From the NCBI RefSeq assembly GCF_944327125.1, contig NZ_CALVGO010000009.1:1-38714 (forward strand): DNA of 38,714 bases, read 5' to 3'. This DNA comes from an uncultured Faecalicoccus sp. (lineage in GTDB: Bacteria > Bacillota_I > Bacilli_A > Erysipelotrichales > Erysipelotrichaceae). A program made the position numbers and the translations under genes. The notes beneath the pieces were generated by a model. It saw only the letters and a list, made by a program, of their open reading frames with translations. It had not been told where the DNA came from and searched no databases. Below, in pieces: positions 16,165 through 24,179 of this stretch; position 1 is the first letter of the stretch, and each line of letters starts with the position of its first letter.

Positions 16165-18748
16165 AGTTATGCATTTTCATTTTGATGATTCGTACGATCT
16201 GAACACAGATAAAAGAACCAAATGCACAAAGTACGATCCAGCCAATATGGCTCAGTGTTAGATCCTGCGCAATCGTAAATAATCCATGAAGACCAGGAAC
16301 CAGTAAGATCAGCATCAACAATCCCGCACCAACAACGAAAGCCAGACAACTATAAACGTTAATGGACAGTTTATAAAGCGGCAATGCCGAACGGCTTGAG
16401 AATCCATGGAACAAACGGGAAAGACACAAAGTCGCAAAGGCCATCGTACTGGCCAGTGCCGGTGAAGTTTGAAGGCCAAGACAATAAGCAGTCATCACAA
16501 ACGCAAAGATGATCAAGCCTTCCAGCCCAATTTGAAGCATTGTCTTGCGATTCAAGATAGAATCATCACTCTTTCTTGGTTTCTGACGGAGGATATCGTC
16601 CGTTCCCTTTTCCATTCCAATCGCAATAGCCGGTAAAGAATCGGTGATCAAATTGATAAACAACAAGTGCACAGCCGTGAATGGTGTCGGTAAAAAGGTG
16701 ACGGAAGTAAATACCACAGCCAGGATCGCGGAGAAGTTCCCAGACAACAAATACGTGATCGCATTCTTTATATTGGCATACACATTTCTTCCGGTGATGA
16801 CCGCTTTAACGATCGTAGAAAAGTTATCGTCCATCAAGATCATACTGGCGGCATCTTTGGAAACTTCTGTTCCTGTGATTCCCATCGCAACACCAATATC
16901 ACTTTGTTTCAAAGCCGGTGCATCGTTAACACCGTCTCCAGTCATCGCAACGATCTCTCCTCGTTTTTGCCAGGCATGAACGATACGGATTTTGTGTTCT
17001 GGTGCCACACGGGCATATACAGAAACCTTTGGCAAAACTTCATCCAGTTCTTCTTCGCTCATCTTTTCCAACTGCGCCCCTTCCAAACAGATATCGCCTT
17101 CCTCAAAGATACCAATCTGCTGGGCAATACTTTGGGCCGTGATCACATGATCTCCTGTGATCATGATCGGTTTGATACCGGCAATACGACATTTATCAAC
17201 GGCATCTTTACTTTCAGGACGAGGAGGGTCCATCTGGGCTACCATACCGACAAAACACAGATCTTGTTCATCGTCAAAAGAGAGTGGTTTCGGTTCCATT
17301 TTCTTATAGGCAAAGCCAAGAACACGAAGACCTCTTCGGGCATATTCTTCGTTTTTCTTTAAGATTGTATCAATATCTTCCTTTGTCAGCGGTCGTTTCA
17401 CATCGTGGATCAAGATCTGCGTGCATCGTTTCAGCAATTCATCAACCGCTCCCTTTGTATAAAGGTGATAATGGGAATTGATCGACATCATCTTTCTTGT
17501 CGAATCAAACGGGATCTCGTCGATACGCTGTGCTTCTACAACATAATCGTCATCTTTCTTTCCGTAATTATGAAACAATTCCAACAAGGCGATCTCTGTT
17601 GGATCCCCAATCTGGGTATCTTCCCGTAAGATCGCATTGGTACAAAGAAGACACTCTTTTAACAGCACATCATGGCAATGATCATTCGCATTCAATTTCT
17701 CAGGAAGAAAAGCTTCCTGATTGGCAAACACTTCCATGACCTTCATCTTGTTCTGTGTTAACGTTCCCGTTTTATCCGAACATATGATGGAAACACAACC
17801 TAAGCTTTCTACCGCATTAAGCTGTTTGATAATGGCATTTTCTTTGACCATTTTCTGTGTGGAAATGGAAAGAACGATGGTAACGATCGATCCCAGCGCT
17901 TCAGGAATGGCCGCCACGGCAAGAGCTACGGCAATCAATAACGCATCCAGAATATTCTCATGCGCCAGAACAACATTGATGGCCAGAATGACTGCACAGA
18001 TCACACAGATACTGATGGTAAGCTTTACGGAAAAATCATCAAGTGATTTTTGAAGCGGTGTTTTTCGCTCTTCGGCATTTTCAATCATGGTGGCAATATG
18101 TCCAATCTCGGTATTCATACCAATGGCGGTTACAATATATTTTCCGGTTCCGTTGGTTACTAAACCGCTGGAGAACGCCATATTTTTCTGGTCAGCCAAC
18201 GGTTGTTCGCCATCTAAACTTTCAATGATTTTTTCCTGCGGTAAAGATTCTCCAGTCAAGGCGCTTTCATTGATTTGAAGATTGGCCGCTTCTATAATAC
18301 GGCCATCGCCTTCAATGATATCTCCAGCCTCTATAGAGACCACGTCTCCCACTGTCAGCTGATCACTGGAGATTTCCTGCATCTGTCCCTCACGGATCAC
18401 TTTGACATGCGGCGTAGACAATTTTGCCAGACTTTCCAGCGACTTTCTTGCTTTCAAAGTTTGTACTGTCCCTAAGATCGCATTGATCGTGATAACGACC
18501 AAAATAACAGCGGTGCTGACATATTCGCCAGAAAGTGCCGAAATCAGGGCGGCACAGATCAAAACGATCACAAGAAGATCTTTATACTGTTCAAAAAAGA
18601 TCACAACCGGACTTTTCGGTTTGGTTTGATTCATCTGGTTGAGACCGTATTGTTCATGTCGTTTTAAAACTTCATCGTTTGACAGTCCATCGATGGAAGT
18701 GTTTAACGTTTCTAAAACCTCACTGGCATTTTGGTTATAATAAGCCAT
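16163..18748 (-). CDS. P2-type cation-transporting ATPase (Mn/Ca type)
   Basis: 861 residues. Domains in order: N-terminal cation domain, TM1-2, actuator with the TGES loop (ALTGESLPQEK), TM3-4 with the ion-site PEAL, the phosphorylation motif CSDKTGTLTQNKM, the nucleotide domain, TGDGVNDAPALKQSDIGVAMG, and six C-terminal helices. TM6 has NLITDSLPA (Asn, Thr, Asp of site II). In TM5 the family position of the site I Glu (N-x-x-E) reads NFSA, so a single ion site is expected, as in secretory-pathway Ca/Mn pumps. GGAGGG precedes the ATG at 18748. The manganese-type riboswitch upstream argues for Mn2+ export. Confidence 0.93.
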   Translation of the reverse strand: MAYYNQNASEVLETLNTSIDGLSNDEVLKRHEQYGLNQMNQTKPKSPVVIFFEQYKDLLVIVLICAALISALSGEYVSTAVILVVITINAILGTVQTLKARKSLESLAKLSTPHVKVIREGQMQEISSDQLTVGDVVSIEAGDIIEGDGRIIEAANLQINESALTGESLPQEKIIESLDGEQPLADQKNMAFSSGLVTNGTGKYIVTAIGMNTEIGHIATMIENAEERKTPLQKSLDDFSVKLTISICVICAVILAINVVLAHENILDALLIAVALAVAAIPEALGSIVTIVLSISTQKMVKENAIIKQLNAVESLGCVSIICSDKTGTLTQNKMKVMEVFANQEAFLPEKLNANDHCHDVLLKECLLCTNAILREDTQIGDPTEIALLELFHNYGKKDDDYVVEAQRIDEIPFDSTRKMMSINSHYHLYTKGAVDELLKRCTQILIHDVKRPLTKEDIDTILKKNEEYARRGLRVLGFAYKKMEPKPLSFDDEQDLCFVGMVAQMDPPRPESKDAVDKCRIAGIKPIMITGDHVITAQSIAQQIGIFEEGDICLEGAQLEKMSEEELDEVLPKVSVYARVAPEHKIRIVHAWQKRGEIVAMTGDGVNDAPALKQSDIGVAMGITGTEVSKDAASMILMDDNFSTIVKAVITGRNVYANIKNAITYLLSGNFSAILAVVFTSVTFLPTPFTAVHLLFINLITDSLPAIAIGMEKGTDDILRQKPRKSDDSILNRKTMLQIGLEGLIIFAFVMTAYCLGLQTSPALASTMAFATLCLSRLFHGFSSRSALPLYKLSINVYSCLAFVVGAGLLMLILLVPGLHGLFTIAQDLTLSHIGWIVLCAFGSFICVQIVRIIKMKMHN

Positions 18749-18764
18749 ATCTGATTCCCTCCTA

Positions 18765-18884
18765 TAAAAATAGACAAGATCCATTAAGGACCTGGTCCTT
18801 AATGAGTCTTGTCTTTAAGATTGTCCAGAATTAAAATTCGGGTATGTTGAACAATCACGCTATGCGAGACTACTCCCTCATCGG
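18765..18884 (-). promoter_or_regulatory. yybP-ykoY manganese riboswitch with terminator platform
   Basis: On the minus strand, P1 is ATGAG (18877-18881) pairing with CTCAT (18802-18806). The 5' side continues as GGGAGTAG, the conserved L1 motif, and the 3' side is preceded by ACAAGA, the L3 motif. A P3-like stem GATTGT/ACAATC encloses TCAACATACC. The strand CAAGACTCAT is also the 5' arm of a terminator hairpin at 18772-18814 (20 of 21 pairs, then ATTTTTAT). Aptamer and terminator therefore exclude each other, predicting an ON switch when metal is bound. Known aptamers of this class bind Mn2+. Confidence 0.9.
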
Positions 18885-18889
18885 AAACA

Positions 18890-18918
18890 ATTTTACTAAA
18901 GTTATACTCAAAAAGCAA
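18890..18918 (-). promoter_or_regulatory. Promoter of the riboswitch-ATPase transcript
   Basis: A -35 TTGCTT (18913-18918), a 17-nt spacer and a -10 TAAAAT (18890-18895) give a start near 18883, right at the aptamer 5' end. It lies between the activase stop and the aptamer. Confidence 0.7.
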
Positions 18919-18927
18919 ATCAAAGAA

Positions 18928-19848
18928 TTAAGATTCAACGATAAGATTATAGATTCCGGCATCGCCTGCGATTTGATAAAACAGCTTCATTTGATCATCG
19001 CTATAAAGTTTCGGATTCTTTTTAAAACAATACTCCATATCCAAATAAGCGTATTTTGACTTTGCCAAAGGATTATAGTTCAGTATTTCGTAGTGCACTT
19101 GAGAATAAATAGAACTTAAAAAGGAAGCAATTTGTTCAATGTTTTCCTTTGTGGCGGTCATACCGGGAATCAGCGGAGTGCGAACAATCACTTGATCTTT
19201 CTTAGCACACGTCAATAAATAACGCAGGTTTTCTAAAATAATGACATTATCTACACCCGTACATTCTTGATGCATGGAGGCATCATATATTTTACAGTCC
19301 GCATAGATCTGGTCCAGATACGGCAAGGCTTTTTCCAGCCATTTTCGATTCACGTAAAGACTTGTCTCAATAGCGGTATGAATCCCCTCTTCTTTGCATG
19401 CCGTCAAAAGCGACAATAAACCTTCCGGCTGTAAGAAAGGCTCCCCGCCAGAGATCGTAACTCCGCCTCCATAACGGAAGAAAGACTCATCTTTTTTGAT
19501 TTCATGCATCAACTCTGAAATCGAATAAGAAACAGAATCAAATTGTAAGGCCGTAGTCGGACAAGCATCAACAATCGTTTCCCAGTCTTCCGAAGCTTTT
19601 CGATCCAGTAAGATCTTTCCATCTTGAAAAAGTACACCCTGATTTTGGCACGCATGAACACAGCTTAAACAATGGATACATTTATTCTCCATATATAAAA
19701 CTTGTCTATTTGGGAACAGCCCTTCGGGATTTTGACACCATTTACAACGCAGAGGACAGCCTTTTAAGAAGACTGTGGTTCGAATCCCGCGTCCATCATG
19801 GGTTGAAAACCGCTTAATATCAAAGACCTGCAGATTAGATATTGTCAT
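18928..19848 (-). CDS. Glycyl radical enzyme activase (radical SAM)
   Basis: 306 residues. The radical SAM motif CPLRCKWCQNPEG (CxxxCxxC) follows the family start STHDGRGIRTTVFLKG. An inserted ferredoxin motif CIHCLSCVHAC comes next. The second cluster motif usual in this group is eroded to a lone DACPTTAL, so one accessory cluster is likely. GGGVTISGGEPFLQPE is also diagnostic. The protein abstracts hydrogen from the Gly of its partner. The ATG at 19848 lies inside the end of the glycyl radical enzyme gene (14-nt overlap), with AGGA just upstream, so translation is coupled. Confidence 0.92.
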   Translation of the reverse strand: MTISNLQVFDIKRFSTHDGRGIRTTVFLKGCPLRCKWCQNPEGLFPNRQVLYMENKCIHCLSCVHACQNQGVLFQDGKILLDRKASEDWETIVDACPTTALQFDSVSYSISELMHEIKKDESFFRYGGGVTISGGEPFLQPEGLLSLLTACKEEGIHTAIETSLYVNRKWLEKALPYLDQIYADCKIYDASMHQECTGVDNVIILENLRYLLTCAKKDQVIVRTPLIPGMTATKENIEQIASFLSSIYSQVHYEILNYNPLAKSKYAYLDMEYCFKKNPKLYSDDQMKLFYQIAGDAGIYNLIVES

Positions 19849-22168
19849 AAGATGTCCTTGCGATGATCTCGTTTTGTAGATCACCGGCCAATTCCGTAAA
19901 ATACGCTGTATACCCGGCAACCCGAACCGTTAAGGAACTGTATTGTTCCGGATGTTTCTGGGCTGCCAGCAGATCTTCTCTACGAACGACATTAAACTGA
20001 ATATGAGGAATTTCCAGGTCGACAAACGTTCTCAAAAAACTACAGAATTTTTGAATTCCAATCTCCGTCTTGAAAAATTCTGGCAAAAACTTCATATTCA
20101 GTAAACCGCCATTGGTGGTGCAATCGTCATTCAATCGAGACACCGACTTCAATACGGCTGTCGGTCCTTTGAGATCACGTCCATATACAGCCGATAATCC
20201 CCCATCTGCCAAAGGCGTCTGTGATAAACGGCCATCGGCACTGGCGCCTACATTGTGTCCCATAGGAACATGGGCGCTTACTGTATACATTCCTGTATGA
20301 TAAGGGCCGCCTCTGTAATTTGTGTAGGAACGTAAGGTGTCTCTAAAAAACTGTGCCCATTTTGCCCCCAGCTGATCGACCCATTCAACATCATTTCCAT
20401 ACTTTGGTACACGATTCAATAACATTTGACGCATAACTTCCTGTCCCTGGAAATTATCTTTAAGAGCCTCTTCAAGGTCTTTGGCACGAATGCGTTTTTG
20501 ATCATAGACCATCATCTTGATAGCAGCCAGCGAATCCGCCAGATTGGCCACCTGGATCATTTGGATCCCGGAAAGATTATAATGAGCCCCACCCTGGGTC
20601 ACATCCATTCCCTTTTCCATACAATCATCGATCACACCGCTTAGAAAAGCCGTGGGAAGAATATCGATATGGGCTTTTTCGACTTCTTCGCAACATGGGA
20701 TCATTTTATCAATAAAAAACAACATCATCCTTTGAAAGGCCTGCTCAAGTTCTTGAAAAGTCTTATAGGTGGTCAAAGAACCCAAATCCGGTCCTAATTG
20801 CGCATTGGTGATCAAACATCGTCCATGATTCAACGTGAGCTCTAAGACTTTGTTCATATTGAACATGGCAGCATCCGACCATCCTAAATTATTCCCCTGG
20901 GTCGTCAGTTCCACACAGCCTACGATCGCATAATCTTTTGCGTCTTTAGAAGAGATGCCCATCTTTTCCATTTCATGGACAATAGCTTTATCATTAAAGA
21001 ATTGAGGCATTCCGCTTCCCTTGGATACGACACGCACCGCATGTTTCAACAGTTCATCGTTTGTATGTTCATGAAGACGGACACTCAAATTCGGCTGCGG
21101 CAAACCAAGGTCTTCCTGTGCCTGTAAAAACAGATGACTGAGTTCATTACAGAAATCATTTCCTTTTTCATCGATACCGCCCACCGCGATATTGAATCCA
21201 ATTGGAAAGCCCGCAAAATATTTTGCGGAGTTTTGATTGCGAAGATAAACGATCTGATTGAACTTTAACCATAAACATTCAATGATTTCCAAAGCTTCCC
21301 GATCGTTGATCCGTAATTCTTCAATGTCTTTTTTATAATAAGGATATAAAGTTTGATCCAGACGTCCTGGTGAGAAGCTGGAAGCATTGCTTTCCATATG
21401 AAGCACGACAAACAAGAACCACAAAGATTGAACGGCTTCATGGAACGTTTGCGCCGGCCTTTGGCTCAAGTTTTTACAGATTTCGGCAACCTTTTTCATG
21501 TCGGATGCATGGTTGGGATTTAAAAGAGATTCATGGATCAAAAGATCATGATAACGCATCATAAAATCTTTTACCCCATCCATCACTAAAACGACCGATC
21601 GATAAAAATCTTTTTGTTCCGGCAAACAAGATTCCAAATGCGATAATGCCTCATTTTTTAGAATGCTGGGGCCTTTTTCCAGCCATTCTTTTACATTGGG
21701 ACAAATATGTCCCTGAGCATGATCTTTTTGATTGATCTTTACAACTTTACTGATCGCATCAATTTCATTTCCAGCTCGCAAGCGCAATACATCTTCCAGG
21801 CTTTTTCCCTTCCAGTAAGGAAGGATGACATTACGGAACGTCTCAATGTCTTTTGGACGGACCAAAAACCGATCCTGGGCCCTGGTAGAGATCGTTTCCA
21901 ATTCATCATTGACCCATGAGATGCCGCTTTCGGGAAAAACTACGCCATAACGAACCCCTTTTGTCCGGTTGCCGACAATCAGTTCTTCGGGCTCGATACC
22001 AATCTCCAGTTCATGAAGAGCGTTATACAAAGAATAAGCACGTTTCATCGGTATAGAATCAGCTTCATGTTCTTTGTACGTCCTTGTGATGATCAAAGCT
22101 TGTTCAATGCTTACATAACGCGGTTGAGAAAGCATTTTATTTTTTAAGGTTTCAATACGGTTATTCAT
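19835..22168 (-). CDS. Glycyl radical enzyme, dehydratase/lyase type, substrate unknown
   Basis: 777 residues. The C-terminal radical loop is VRVAGY with Gly752. The catalytic Cys is in AIVGCVELTTQG; the C-x-E pattern marks dehydratase/C-X lyase members and excludes true pyruvate formate-lyase, which has Cys-Cys. Other landmarks are GNRTKGVRYGVVFPESG near the N-terminus, GGAHYNLSGIQ and NLADSLAAIK. GAGGAGAAC precedes the ATG at 22168, which overlaps the DeoR gene end by 8 nt. The gene order regulator-enzyme-activase suggests substrate-induced fermentation of a polyol-like or hydroxylated compound. I could not match it to choline, glycerol, propanediol, hydroxyproline or isethionate enzymes with confidence. 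Confidence 0.9.
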   Translation of the reverse strand: MNNRIETLKNKMLSQPRYVSIEQALIITRTYKEHEADSIPMKRAYSLYNALHELEIGIEPEELIVGNRTKGVRYGVVFPESGISWVNDELETISTRAQDRFLVRPKDIETFRNVILPYWKGKSLEDVLRLRAGNEIDAISKVVKINQKDHAQGHICPNVKEWLEKGPSILKNEALSHLESCLPEQKDFYRSVVLVMDGVKDFMMRYHDLLIHESLLNPNHASDMKKVAEICKNLSQRPAQTFHEAVQSLWFLFVVLHMESNASSFSPGRLDQTLYPYYKKDIEELRINDREALEIIECLWLKFNQIVYLRNQNSAKYFAGFPIGFNIAVGGIDEKGNDFCNELSHLFLQAQEDLGLPQPNLSVRLHEHTNDELLKHAVRVVSKGSGMPQFFNDKAIVHEMEKMGISSKDAKDYAIVGCVELTTQGNNLGWSDAAMFNMNKVLELTLNHGRCLITNAQLGPDLGSLTTYKTFQELEQAFQRMMLFFIDKMIPCCEEVEKAHIDILPTAFLSGVIDDCMEKGMDVTQGGAHYNLSGIQMIQVANLADSLAAIKMMVYDQKRIRAKDLEEALKDNFQGQEVMRQMLLNRVPKYGNDVEWVDQLGAKWAQFFRDTLRSYTNYRGGPYHTGMYTVSAHVPMGHNVGASADGRLSQTPLADGGLSAVYGRDLKGPTAVLKSVSRLNDDCTTNGGLLNMKFLPEFFKTEIGIQKFCSFLRTFVDLEIPHIQFNVVRREDLLAAQKHPEQYSSLTVRVAGYTAYFTELAGDLQNEIIARTSYDNI

Positions 22169-22940
22169 CTTTGTTCTCCTCATAATAGATTTTGACATCA
22201 TATTTTTGTGCATATTTAAGATTTTGAGCGGATGGCTGTACATCTGTGATGATCCCATCAAAATCACTTACCGCTGCATACTGATAGTTGCCAATTTGAT
22301 TGAATTTATCCAGATCACTCAGTAAAAAAGCCTGTTTTGAATGTGAAAGAACCGTTTGTTTGGTAATGCCATCGGCAGCCATATATGTATAGACCGCATT
22401 GTTCTTCATATCGATGGCCACAACACCCATAAACGCATAGTCAAAGTAGAAATTACTCAACACGGCATCGGCCATGCTCCCGACAAAACCGTCCTTGCCA
22501 TAATCGAACTCACCGCCGATGAAAATGGTATTGATGGAAGTATTCGCAAACAAATTGATAACTTCCAATGCATTGGTCACGACTGTGATCCTTAGATTTT
22601 TGTTGACGATCAAACGAGCCAGTTCTACGACCGTGGTACTGATATCCAAAAAGACAATGCTTCCTTCCTTGATTTGATCCATTGCCGTTTTCGCAATCTT
22701 CTTTTTTGCTTCAATATTCACGGATTTTCGCTGGGCCGCTGTTTTTCGATGGACATTTTCTTTTTCTAAAATAGCGCCTCCATATATTTTTTTACATTTT
22801 CCCTGTTTTTCCAGAGCATTCAAATCTTTTCGAATCAAATCCTCGGTCACAGAAAAGCGCTCGCTTAACTCTTTGACACGAACACTTCCTTTATCCATTA
22901 ATTCTTTTACGATCAATTCTTGTCTTTCTTCCACAAACAT
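22161..22940 (-). CDS. DeoR-family transcriptional regulator
   Basis: 259 residues. The N-terminal helix-turn-helix (RQELIVKELMDKGSVRVKEL, then TEDLIRKDLNALEKQG) and the KKIYGGAIL link are DeoR hallmarks. The C-terminal sensor domain has DISTTVVELARLI and IFIGGEFDYGKDGFVG, the sugar-phosphate-isomerase-like fold that usually binds a phosphorylated metabolite. The ATG at 22940 follows GGTGATATT. It probably controls its own operon with the glycyl radical enzyme and activase, and its stop overlaps the enzyme start. Confidence 0.92.
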   Translation of the reverse strand: MFVEERQELIVKELMDKGSVRVKELSERFSVTEDLIRKDLNALEKQGKCKKIYGGAILEKENVHRKTAAQRKSVNIEAKKKIAKTAMDQIKEGSIVFLDISTTVVELARLIVNKNLRITVVTNALEVINLFANTSINTIFIGGEFDYGKDGFVGSMADAVLSNFYFDYAFMGVVAIDMKNNAVYTYMAADGITKQTVLSHSKQAFLLSDLDKFNQIGNYQYAAVSDFDGIITDVQPSAQNLKYAQKYDVKIYYEENKDE

Positions 22941-23014
22941 AATATCACCACTAAAAGTATAACAGAACACGAAGAAATAATAAAGAACAATAATTCTATC
23001 TTATGCAAAAAAAA

Positions 23015-23032
23015 AGCGAAGATACCTTCGCT
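23015..23032 (-). terminator. Terminator after yneF
   Basis: AGCGAAG pairs with CTTCGCT across a 4-nt loop, followed on the minus strand by nine T residues. It covers the yneF stop codon and ends the parE-parC transcript. Confidence 0.88.
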
Positions 23033-23243
23033 AACGACTTTGATTCACTGATTTCATGATTTGACGAATCTGTGCTTCACTCGGTTTACGTCCCATCTGC
23101 AGGAACATAGCACGAATCATCTTTTCATTGATAGGTGGATTTTCTTTTAACTCTTTTTCAAATTTTCTCTTTGTGAAATAAAACCCTAAGATGAGTCCAA
23201 TCACAACTCCGACTAAAGTAAAAATAATACTTGACCAACCCAT
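23031..23243 (-). CDS. yneF: Small membrane protein, YneF family (UPF0154)
   Basis: 70 residues from the ATG at 23243, after GAGGATGAATTATTT. One N-terminal membrane helix (IIFTLVGVVIGLILGFYFT) is followed by the conserved block NPPINEKMIRAMFLQMGRKPS and a short amphipathic end. It matches the UPF0154 family found across Bacillota. The function is unknown. It is the last gene behind the DMT transporter. Confidence 0.88.
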   Translation of the reverse strand: MGWSSIIFTLVGVVIGLILGFYFTKRKFEKELKENPPINEKMIRAMFLQMGRKPSEAQIRQIMKSVNQSR

Positions 23244-23269
23244 AAATAATTCATCCTCACTATTTCTAA

Positions 23270-24178
23270 TCAATATCTTACTATTTTTTTATCCTTTTGA
23301 CAACCTCTTGAAATCTTGATTTTTTTGAATACGCCCTCTCCTTCTATCATTAAAACCGAAAGGAAGATCAACAAGCCTCCCAACAACATCATCCACGTTT
23401 TTTCTTCATGCAGAAGAAGAAATCCAAAGAGGTTGGCGAACAGCGATTCCGTGCACAAAAGAACGCTGGCGCTGGATGCATCGATATATTTCTGCGCCAA
23501 AGTCTGCAGCTGAAAAGCTAACCAGGTGGCAATAAGAATCATATATAAACAGCTCATAATTGCCGAAGCAGAAACTTCGGCCGGCATCGTTTCCAACAGG
23601 AAACACCCAGGAATCGATAAAATACTTGCCGTGGTCATCTGGATCGCATTGATCAAAGCGACGTTCTGTCCTTTGGTTGAATATTCCAACGATATAAAAT
23701 GACAGGCAAAAAAGAACGCACAAATCAAAGAAAACCCATCCCCTAAAGAGAAATGGAAACTGCCTTTTGTCAAAGATAGAAAACCAATTCCAATCAAGCA
23801 AATAAAACTTGCCAGGATCTGCAAAGATTGGGGCCTTCGGCGAAACAGGAACCAGGCAATGTAAGGTACGATCACAACGTTGACAGCGGTCAAAAAAGCG
23901 TTTTGACCTGTATTTGTCAAATCCAGACCAAAGGTTTGAAACGCAAACGCCAGATATAGGAAGACTCCAGAAAGGGATCCTTTTTTTATAGCGGTCTTAT
24001 TGACAGGAGTTTTTTTAATAAACAAGATGATCCAGGAAACAAGAGCAGCGCCTAAAAAGCGGATCCATAGAACGGTAAACGGATCAAAGGTATCCAGCGC
24101 CGCATCCGTGGCAATAAATCCGCCTCCCCATATGGCGGCAACCAAAAGACAAATAAAGCTTGCGGTGGATCTTGTCAT
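23270..24178 (-). CDS. DMT-superfamily permease (two EamA domains)
   Basis: 302 residues, ten hydrophobic helices in two five-helix repeats. The entry AAIWGGGFIATDAALDTF, NTGQNAFLTAVNVVIVP and the second-repeat CTESLFANLFGFLLLHE are EamA features. The ATG at 24178 is separated from the parC stop by 1 nt (TGATATG) with GAGG upstream, so it is translated with parC. The transported metabolite is unknown. Confidence 0.88.
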   Translation of the reverse strand: MTRSTASFICLLVAAIWGGGFIATDAALDTFDPFTVLWIRFLGAALVSWIILFIKKTPVNKTAIKKGSLSGVFLYLAFAFQTFGLDLTNTGQNAFLTAVNVVIVPYIAWFLFRRRPQSLQILASFICLIGIGFLSLTKGSFHFSLGDGFSLICAFFFACHFISLEYSTKGQNVALINAIQMTTASILSIPGCFLLETMPAEVSASAIMSCLYMILIATWLAFQLQTLAQKYIDASSASVLLCTESLFANLFGFLLLHEEKTWMMLLGGLLIFLSVLMIEGEGVFKKIKISRGCQKDKKIVRY

Positions 24179-24179
24179 A

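Noticed and set aside
17700-18300. Several open frames on the plus strand through the ATPase gene
   Set aside because: They are antisense shadows with no SD, no family match and mutual overlap.
22169-22267. A longer glycyl radical enzyme start inside the DeoR gene
   Set aside because: No SD and no family similarity in the extension; the ATG at 22168 follows GAGGAG.
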